20,712 bases of DNA from positions 1 to 20,712 of the forward strand of contig CAYMXZ010000037.1 in assembly GCA_964394475.1 (NCBI GenBank). Direction: 5' to 3'. The position numbers and the translations under genes are program-made. This stretch comes from RQOF01 sp964394475. GTDB lineage: Bacteria; Calditrichota; Calditrichia; RBG-13-44-9. The notes beneath the pieces are model-generated. The model saw only the letters and a program-made list of their open reading frames with translations. It ran no database searches and was not told where the DNA came from. Shown one piece after another: positions 15,569-20,712 of this stretch (position 1 is its first letter; every line of letters begins with the position of its first letter).

Positions 15569-16990
15569 TTATTGATTGACTAATTGATTTCTAATTTCAG
15601 AGATCAGGTGGTAAATTGCTGGATTATTTTTCATTTCCGAACGGATTCTTTTATAATTATGGAGGATGGCTGTGTAATGTCGGTCGTTAAAGTGATAGCC
15701 GATAACCTGCAGTGATTCTCCCGATAGTTCTTTTGCCAGATAGATGGCCACCTGTCGGGCGAAACTTATTTCCCGCTGGCGTGAATGGCCAATCAGTACG
15801 TCAGTAGGGATATTTAGATATTCCGATACGGCTTTGATGATATCGTCCACTTTAATTTGATGCATTAAACGGAAATGGCCGTTTTTGTTGGCCCATTTGG
15901 CATCAATGTGAGCTAATAATTTTTTTGTAGCGGCCAGAGAGACGGGTTTGCCGAGCAGAGAGGTTTGGGCGGCGATTCTGATCATAATTGCCCGTATTTC
16001 CTGCATACTTTCACACAAAGAGCTGGCTAAAAATTCTTTTACCTCGCCCAAAATGGACAGCTGCGTTTTCTGGCAATAGGCCTGGATAAATTTCAACCGG
16101 GTTTCATAGCTCGGGGTGATTAAGTCAATAATGAGACCTTTCTGAAAGAAGGAAAGCAGACGTCGATCCAGTTCGGTGAGCTGTGAAGGGGGTTGATTCG
16201 CCGTGATAACGATTTGTTTATGTTGTCTTTCGAATTCCGAGAAGAAATAAAATAGTCCTTCCTGTGATTTTTTCTTATTGGCCAAAATCTGAATATCGTC
16301 AATTAAAAGGACGTCAGTTTCTTTAAATTTGCTATTGAAGGATTCCACCTGTTTATTCTGCAAGGCACTGATATATTGATTTAAAAAATTTTCACTGCTC
16401 AGATAGGTTACTTTTTTTCTCTTCTTATTCAGGAGAATATAATTTCCGATGGCATGCAGGAGGTGGGTTTTACCGCAACCTGAATCCCCATAGATAAAGA
16501 GCGGATTGAAGTCGGTTTTGCCGGGTTGTTTAGCGACGGTTTGGGCGGCACGCAATGCCAGTTCATTATCGTTTTTCACATAAAAATTTTCGAACTGATA
16601 GCGGCTGTCAAGAAGCGGGGAGAGAGAAGAGCTCTCGGAAGTATCCGGTATTCCCTCCTCATCACTTAAATGTAATTCTTCTGGTTTTTTATCTCCGCTG
16701 GAAGCCACCAGATATTCAATATGTACTGCGGTGCCGAATATTTTTTTTACGGTTTTGAGCAGGATTTGCTGATAGTGAGATTCGATCCACTCAAAAAAAA
16801 ACTGGGAGGGAACTCGCAGAATCAGAGTATTTTCAATGTAGCTCACCGGAATAATAGGTGACAGCCAGGTTTGAAATCCCTGGGAGGATATTTCTTCCTT
16901 CAACAATTTTAAACATTGATTCCACTTTGCCTGAATTCCCGTTTCCGCAGGTAAGTGATCAGATACCGGGTGCGCCACATTTTTTGTCAT
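15569..16990 (-). CDS. dnaA: DnaA-family replication initiator, divergent at key sites
   Basis: Its 473 residues have all four domains: domain I (about 20-95, with W42 in FQTWLSPI), a short linker (96-130), AAA+ domain III, and helix-turn-helix domain IV (about 380-473). Walker A GDSGCGKT is at 168-175 and Walker B LLIDD at 228-232. Aligned without gaps to E. coli DnaA, several landmark residues differ. Box VI SDR is ANQ (264-266), the box VII arginine finger R285 is F281, and sensor II R334 is Q330. The DnaA-box readers D433/H434 are H438/Y439, while R399 (R406) and T435 (T440) are kept. It is divergent from rpmB. It could be the main initiator with altered chemistry or a second DnaA paralogue. 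E. coli numbering is from memory. Confidence 0.85.
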   Translation of the reverse strand: MTKNVAHPVSDHLPAETGIQAKWNQCLKLLKEEISSQGFQTWLSPIIPVSYIENTLILRVPSQFFFEWIESHYQQILLKTVKKIFGTAVHIEYLVASSGDKKPEELHLSDEEGIPDTSESSSLSPLLDSRYQFENFYVKNDNELALRAAQTVAKQPGKTDFNPLFIYGDSGCGKTHLLHAIGNYILLNKKRKKVTYLSSENFLNQYISALQNKQVESFNSKFKETDVLLIDDIQILANKKKSQEGLFYFFSEFERQHKQIVITANQPPSQLTELDRRLLSFFQKGLIIDLITPSYETRLKFIQAYCQKTQLSILGEVKEFLASSLCESMQEIRAIMIRIAAQTSLLGKPVSLAATKKLLAHIDAKWANKNGHFRLMHQIKVDDIIKAVSEYLNIPTDVLIGHSRQREISFARQVAIYLAKELSGESLQVIGYHFNDRHYTAILHNYKRIRSEMKNNPAIYHLISEIRNQLVNQ

Positions 16991-17302
16991 GAGTAAGAAT
17001 CATCCTCTTCCTTAGGAATATATCCTCTCTATGTTAAAGGTCAATTGAAAAAAACGATATGCAATAATGCGTCTAAAAATTTATTTAACAAAATTGAAGT
17101 TGCAATATTTTAAGATTTTTTTTTTCAAAAACAAGTGATTTGAAGAATTTTTTTTGAAGTTTCACGTTAAACATAAAAAAAATTTTTTTTGTAAAAAATA
17201 TTCGGGTAAAAACGGATAACAAATGATAAAAAAAATAAAGCATTTGTATTCTCAATATATTTTTATTAAAATCAAAAATTAAATTTTTAAGGAATAATGA
17301 TC
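16991..17302. other. AT-rich divergent spacer between dnaA and rpmB
   Basis: About 310 nt with long homopolymer tracts. These are T10 (17116-17125), T8 (17148-17155), the perfect A8T8 palindrome (17175-17190) and several A5-A8 runs. TTGAAG recurs at 17140 and 17154. Such phased A-tracts bend DNA. The sequence would serve as a divergent promoter region for dnaA and rpmB and could also unwind easily. No perfect DnaA box (TTATCCACA) is seen, and no TAnnTTTG box stands out. Confidence 0.5.
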
Positions 17303-17494
17303 ATGGCCAAAGTGTGTTATGTTTGTGGGAAGAAACCAGTATGGGGAAATAAAGTGAGTCACGCCAATAATCGTACCCGGCGCCGTTTTGAACCAAATTT
17401 ACAACGCGTACGAGCAATGGTAGATGGTCAAATCAGACGAGTCACAGTCTGTACCAGCTGTATACAAGCGGGAAAGATAATGAAAGCCATATAA
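17303..17494 (+). CDS. rpmB: 50S ribosomal protein L28 (zinc-ribbon form)
   Basis: This is a large-subunit ribosomal protein. I start it at ATG 17303, which gives MAKVCYVCGKKP, the family's usual N-terminus, 9 nt after AAGGA (17289-17293). The in-frame ATG at 17297 would leave only 3 nt. The 63-residue protein has the conserved NKVSHANNRTRRRFEPNLQ block. Cys5, Cys8, Cys50 and Cys53 make the zinc-binding C+ pattern, so it may be replaced by a C- paralogue under zinc starvation in species that have one (none is in the window). It is not linked to rpmG here. A strong terminator follows, so it is transcribed alone. Confidence 0.95.
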   Translation: MAKVCYVCGKKPVWGNKVSHANNRTRRRFEPNLQRVRAMVDGQIRRVTVCTSCIQAGKIMKAI

Positions 17495-17528
17495 ATTTGA
17501 TGATAGGGCAGGTTTTTTTCATTGGAAG

Positions 17529-17555
17529 GCCTCTCAGATCGAGAGGCTTTTTTTT
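17529..17555 (+). terminator. Intrinsic terminator of rpmB
   Basis: GCCTCTC (17529-17535) pairs with GAGAGGC (17541-17547), loop AGATC, followed by eight T (17548-17555). Confidence 0.88.
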
Positions 17556-18040
17556 ATCAGTGAGTTATCCTCGGGAAAAGAAAGAGCAATTCAATATCTT
17601 ACTGCGAAAATAATTTCTCGTCTATAACATTTTTATCCATCCTCCCACATTTTTACTGGATTTCAATTTAAAATTTAGAAGCGATGCCTTCTCATTTGAT
17701 AATTACCTTTTTCCACTGGCATTTGAGAATATCATTTATGCATAATAACAAAAAAGCAATGGATAATGATATGCAATTAACCGATGATCAGGAAAAGCAT
17801 CATGAGCATATCACTGACAAAAGGCCTGCGAATATAAAAAAGAAAAGAATTTCGATTTTAAAAAAAGTTGTAAAAAAATAAAAAATCGTTTTGCTTAATT
17901 TTATTTCTTTTACTATAATTTGAACCGTTAACATTGACATGGAAATTTGCGGTCAAAAAAGTCTTTGAAGAATGTACGAAAAGTAAATGGAGATTTTTTT
18001 CTGACCTGCTGATTTGGTATTCATAGCAGGGGAGGATGAG
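17556..18040 (+). other. Spacer holding a doubtful small basic ORF
   Basis: About 480 nt. An ATG at 17738 opens a 47-residue frame to 17881 whose second half is histidine- and then lysine-rich (ending SILKKVVKK). It has no good ribosome binding site and I cannot place it in a family. Extending to the ATG at 17684 adds hydrophobic residues without improving the case. TTGACA at 17934-17939 could be a -35 for the acidic ORF downstream, but no good -10 box is at the right distance. I see no RNA gene. Confidence 0.3.
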
Positions 18041-18334
18041 ATGGAATCGAGTGGAAGAGCAGGATCAAGAGTGGTCGGACATGAGGATGCTATGTTCCGA
18101 GATATCTGTGAATTGCTGGAGTTAGATCCGGAGAGTGTAGAATATTTAGTGGTTGAAGATTTTGAAGATGTCGATTACATGATGTTCGAAGAATTTGAAG
18201 AAGCCGAACCGGAAGAAGCCTGGAAACCGGAGCAAAGGATAATAGAGGTCTATTATACGGATGGAACCCGCGAGGAAATCGAGATCGAATTGGATTCTGA
18301 AATTGATGAAATGCTAAAAAGACTGCTGGGGTAA
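18041..18334 (+). CDS. Small, very acidic protein of unknown function
   Basis: I start at ATG 18041, 5 nt after GGGGAGG (18029-18035). The frame extends back to TTG 18014 without a ribosome binding site. Of 97 residues, about 32 are Asp or Glu and only 8 are Lys or Arg, so the net charge is near -24. Residues 20-60 are mostly acidic with aromatic and hydrophobic spacing (EYLVVEDFEDVDYMMFEEFEEAEPEEAW in two overlapping pieces). The C-terminal part (about 64-97) looks like a beta-strand pair plus helix (RIIEVYYTDGTREEIEIELD). I know no family for it. It is a solitary gene between rpmB and the minus-strand ComM gene. Its strong ribosome binding site argues that it is real. Confidence 0.7.
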   Translation: MESSGRAGSRVVGHEDAMFRDICELLELDPESVEYLVVEDFEDVDYMMFEEFEEAEPEEAWKPEQRIIEVYYTDGTREEIEIELDSEIDEMLKRLLG

Positions 18335-18449
18335 GCGATTTACAATTCAACAGACGGGCACCATTTTTTCATTCGGTTAACATCTATCAAGTTTTTCGAA
18401 ATTCGCCTTTATAAAACTATTGTTTATCAAACTTTTATATCCTTTTTCT

Positions 18450-19988
18450 TCACACCCATAACTGGCGGTCCAGACTGCGATACTGGATGGCCTCGCTGAC
18501 ATGAGAAGGCAAAATCTTCTCCTGACCCTCTAAATCAGCAATGGTTCTACTGACCTTCAGGATTCGGTCGTACGCCCTGGCCGATAATCCCAATCGAGTG
18601 ATGGCATTCTTTAACAAATCCTGACTTTGCAAATCTAAAGAACAATATTTTCGGATATCCTTCGATTGCATATCGGCATTGCAAAATAGATGAGGTTTAT
18701 CTTTAAAACGTTGTAATTGGATTTCCCGGGCTTTCTGTACCCGCTGTCGGATCTGCTCAGATTTTTCCCCGCTCTCACTACTGGCTAAGTCGCGGTATTG
18801 CACTGCCGGCACTTCAATCTGAATATCGATGCGATCCAGCAAAGGTCCACTGACCCGGGAGAGATATTTCTGGATTTGCTGGGAAGTGCAGCTGCATTGC
18901 TTGTGAGGATCCGTGTAATAGCCGCAGGGACAGGGATTCATGGCTGCTACCAGCATGAAATTCGCCGGATAAGTTATGGAAAATAGTGCCCGGGAAATGG
19001 TAACCCTGCCATCCTCCATGGGCTGGCGCATGACTTCCAATACATTTTTTTTAAATTCAGGGAGTTCATCCAGAAATAACACTCCATGATGAGCCAGACT
19101 TACTTCCCCGGGGCGGGGTAATTTACCACCACCAATTAAACCGGCATCACTGATCGTATGATGGGGAGAACGAAAGGGGCGGGTGGCTATTAATGCGTGA
19201 TTTTCAGGTAACATCCCGCAAATAGAATGGATTTTGGTGGTTTCCAACGCTTCCTCCAGAGTGAGTGCCGGTAAAATGGTGGGAAATCGTTTGGCCAACA
19301 TCGTTTTGCCTGACCCCGGAGGACCTATCATTAAAATATTATGTCCTCCAGCCGCCGCTACTTCCAGTGAACGCTTCACATGTTCCTGTCCTTTCACATC
19401 GGCAAAATCAATAAGATACTGGCGATGGACTTCAAAGACCTGCTTCAGATCAATCGTAAAAGGCGGGATATCGATCTGGTTGTTAAGAAAATCAACTGTC
19501 TCATTCAGGGAATTGACAGGGAAAACAGGTAATCCCTCTGCCAGAGCAGCTTCCGGTGCATTTTTTTTGGGAAGAATAATTCCACGCATTCCTAATTTGC
19601 GCGCTTCCCAGGCTACTGATAAAATACCGTGGACTGGACGAAGACTACCGTCCAGTGCTAATTCACCCAGGATAATATGATCGGCTAACTTGGATTCAGA
19701 TATTTTTCCATTGGCAGTTAAAATGCCAACCGCAATGGGAAGATCGTAGGCCGAGCCTTCTTTGCGAATGTCAGCAGGCGCTAAGTTAATGGTGATCTTC
19801 TTAAGCGGGAATTCATATCCACTGTTGCGAATGGCGGATTGCACTCTCTCCCGACTTTCTTTTACAGCCGAGTCTGGTAATCCGACCGTGGCAAAAGTGG
19901 GTAAGGTTTTACCTTCCAAATTGGCTTCCACTTCCACAATATAAGCGTCAATCCCAATTAAAGCGGCCGATAAAATCCGGGCAATCAT
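18450..19988 (-). CDS. YifB/ComM family Mg-chelatase-like AAA+ ATPase
   Basis: ComM-type helicases promote branch migration of imported DNA during natural transformation. The protein is 512 residues, the usual length. The N-terminal ChlI-type domain (about 20-120) starts with VEANLEGKTLPTFATVGLPDSAVKESRERV. Walker A GPPGSGKT is at 222-229. HHTISDAGLIGGG, FLDELPEF, and the cysteine-containing NPCPCGYYTDPHKQC region followed by SRVSGPLLDRIDIQIEV are all diagnostic. The C-terminus has RAYDRILKVSRTIADLEG. No clear ribosome binding site lies upstream of its start. The competence role is known for a few ComM proteins only; no other com genes are here. Confidence 0.93.
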   Translation of the reverse strand: MIARILSAALIGIDAYIVEVEANLEGKTLPTFATVGLPDSAVKESRERVQSAIRNSGYEFPLKKITINLAPADIRKEGSAYDLPIAVGILTANGKISESKLADHIILGELALDGSLRPVHGILSVAWEARKLGMRGIILPKKNAPEAALAEGLPVFPVNSLNETVDFLNNQIDIPPFTIDLKQVFEVHRQYLIDFADVKGQEHVKRSLEVAAAGGHNILMIGPPGSGKTMLAKRFPTILPALTLEEALETTKIHSICGMLPENHALIATRPFRSPHHTISDAGLIGGGKLPRPGEVSLAHHGVLFLDELPEFKKNVLEVMRQPMEDGRVTISRALFSITYPANFMLVAAMNPCPCGYYTDPHKQCSCTSQQIQKYLSRVSGPLLDRIDIQIEVPAVQYRDLASSESGEKSEQIRQRVQKAREIQLQRFKDKPHLFCNADMQSKDIRKYCSLDLQSQDLLKNAITRLGLSARAYDRILKVSRTIADLEGQEKILPSHVSEAIQYRSLDRQLWV

Positions 19989-20007
19989 AAAATGGTATCG
20001 ATGATGA

Positions 20008-20062
20008 AGTAAAATTTATATTATATTACTTTAAATTTTACTGACCTCCCCTATAGGGAGGT
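20008..20062. promoter_or_regulatory. Two adjacent dyads in a divergent promoter region
   Basis: The first dyad is AGTAAAATTTA (20008-20018) with TAAATTTTACT (20032-20042), a perfect 11-bp repeat with a 13-nt spacer. The second is ACCTCCC (20044-20050) with GGGAGGT (20056-20062), a perfect 7-bp repeat with a 5-nt centre. Neither has a T run on either strand, so they are not typical terminators. They lie in the first 80 nt upstream of the ComM-type gene and 100 nt upstream of the TIM-barrel gene. Confidence 0.45.
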
Positions 20063-20161
20063 GCTGAATCAAAATATACGTTATGTTTTAACCAAACTCC
20101 GTGACGACTTAAATATAGCAAAATTTGTCATTAATTCAAGCAGAAAATTGGAGAATTCATT

Positions 20162-20712
20162 TTGAAGATTTTAATCGGTGCCGCCAACTCTATCTCTTTC
20201 AATCAGGATTACGACCCGCTGGATACCCTGAAATTTGTTCAACAAACTCATTTCGAAATGGTACAAATTTATTTAAACACCAACCTGTTGAACAATAGGG
20301 AAGATTTAAAGAAGATAAAAAATTTTCTGAACAAAAGCGGCCAATTGCCTTGTTATTTTCATTCAGAAATGCCCCTGAATATGAATTTTGTATCCAGTGA
20401 GTATTATCAGCTTCTCTATAATTATCTGGAATCGTTCGATCATTTCCGGATTATTTTTCATTACGATGAGAAGGAGAAACTGGAAAATATCTTGCAAACC
20501 ATTCAAAAATTGCATCGTACTGATGGCAAGATTTACCTTGAAAATGATTTCCAATTAACCGGTAAATTCAATGCCGAAAAGAACTTGCGTAAATTTATGG
20601 CCCTTTTTTCACTTTCGCAGAATGCTGATTACTCGTTTTATCCGGTAATTGACGTTCCTCGTTTTTTTACGAAAAAGCTGGGATTTACCAGTGAGGAATC
20701 ACTGAACTGGTG
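20162..20712 (+). CDS. TIM-barrel protein, xylose-isomerase/AP-endonuclease-2 like (3' end cut by window)
   Basis: An open frame runs from TTG 20162 to the window edge without a stop (about 183 residues visible). GGAG (20150-20153) lies 8 nt before the TTG. The start KILIGAANSISF resembles a first beta strand, with alternating strand and helix segments after it. CYFHSEMPLNMNF, RIIFHYD, KIYLEND and FYPVIDVPRFF fall where the Zn/metal His, His, Glu and Asp/His ligands sit in this superfamily, so a metal-dependent sugar isomerase/epimerase or related enzyme is possible. The exact function cannot be told from the visible part. The upstream dyads at 20008-20062 may regulate it. Confidence 0.6.
   Translation, partial: MKILIGAANSISFNQDYDPLDTLKFVQQTHFEMVQIYLNTNLLNNREDLKKIKNFLNKSGQLPCYFHSEMPLNMNFVSSEYYQLLYNYLESFDHFRIIFHYDEKEKLENILQTIQKLHRTDGKIYLENDFQLTGKFNAEKNLRKFMALFSLSQNADYSFYPVIDVPRFFTKKLGFTSEESLNW

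Noticed and set aside
17738..17881. 47-residue His/Lys-rich ORF as a gene
   Set aside because: Weak start context and no family; mentioned only within the spacer entry.
19234..19680. 148-residue plus-strand frame inside the ComM-type gene
   Set aside because: It lies entirely opposite the well-conserved AAA+ protein.

Overview
The window is an ordinary chromosomal segment of a low-GC, AT-rich bacterium. It has no transposases, phage genes or CRISPR arrays. The best taxonomic guess is the wider FCB superphylum, for example a Calditrichota- or KSB1-like lineage rather than Bacteroidota proper. Three observations support this guess. First, at least one textbook Bacteroidota-type promoter is present (TTTG, 20 nt, TACTTTTG on the minus strand at 80-111), with TATCTTTG boxes upstream of hsp20 and at 7487-7494. 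Second, DUF5683 and DUF3108 envelope proteins are present. Third, many genes have strong AGGAGG ribosome binding sites and there is a csrA gene, both atypical of Bacteroidota proper. The assignment is inference only.

Layout, left to right. A tRNA-Val(CAC) gene is followed by a pyrimidine operon pyrR-pyrB-pyrC (573-3389), whose leader holds a candidate PyrR-binding hairpin and an intrinsic terminator. Next is a chaperone operon, hsp20 - helical-bundle protein - dnaK - grpE (3645-7230), ending in a strong terminator. csrA stands alone, with repeated sequence over its putative -35. A five-gene plus-strand run follows (8213-11081): a YciO-type YrdC protein, RidA, a diacylglycerol-kinase-family lipid kinase, a DUF5683 membrane protein and a YfiM-like exported protein. 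A DHS-like gene (minus), an RluA-type pseudouridine synthase (plus), an isoaspartyl peptidase (minus), a DUF3108 protein (minus) and dnaA (minus) come next. dnaA is divergent from rpmB across a very AT-rich, A/T-tract-laden spacer. The right end holds a very acidic 97-residue orphan, the ComM/YifB AAA+ protein (minus) and the start of a TIM-barrel protein cut by the window edge.

Functionally this is core metabolism (UMP synthesis under predicted PyrR attenuation), proteostasis (Hsp20, DnaK, GrpE), RNA-level control (CsrA, RluA, a YciO-like protein), damage control (RidA, isoaspartyl peptidase) and replication/competence (DnaA, ComM). The most unusual item is DnaA. It keeps all domains and intact Walker motifs but appears to lack the arginine finger, the sensor II arginine, the box VI SDR residues and two of the canonical DnaA-box-reading residues. 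The other points worth checking are the PyrR leader, a metal-ligand-less ferritin-like protein inside the chaperone operon, and the DHS-like orphan.
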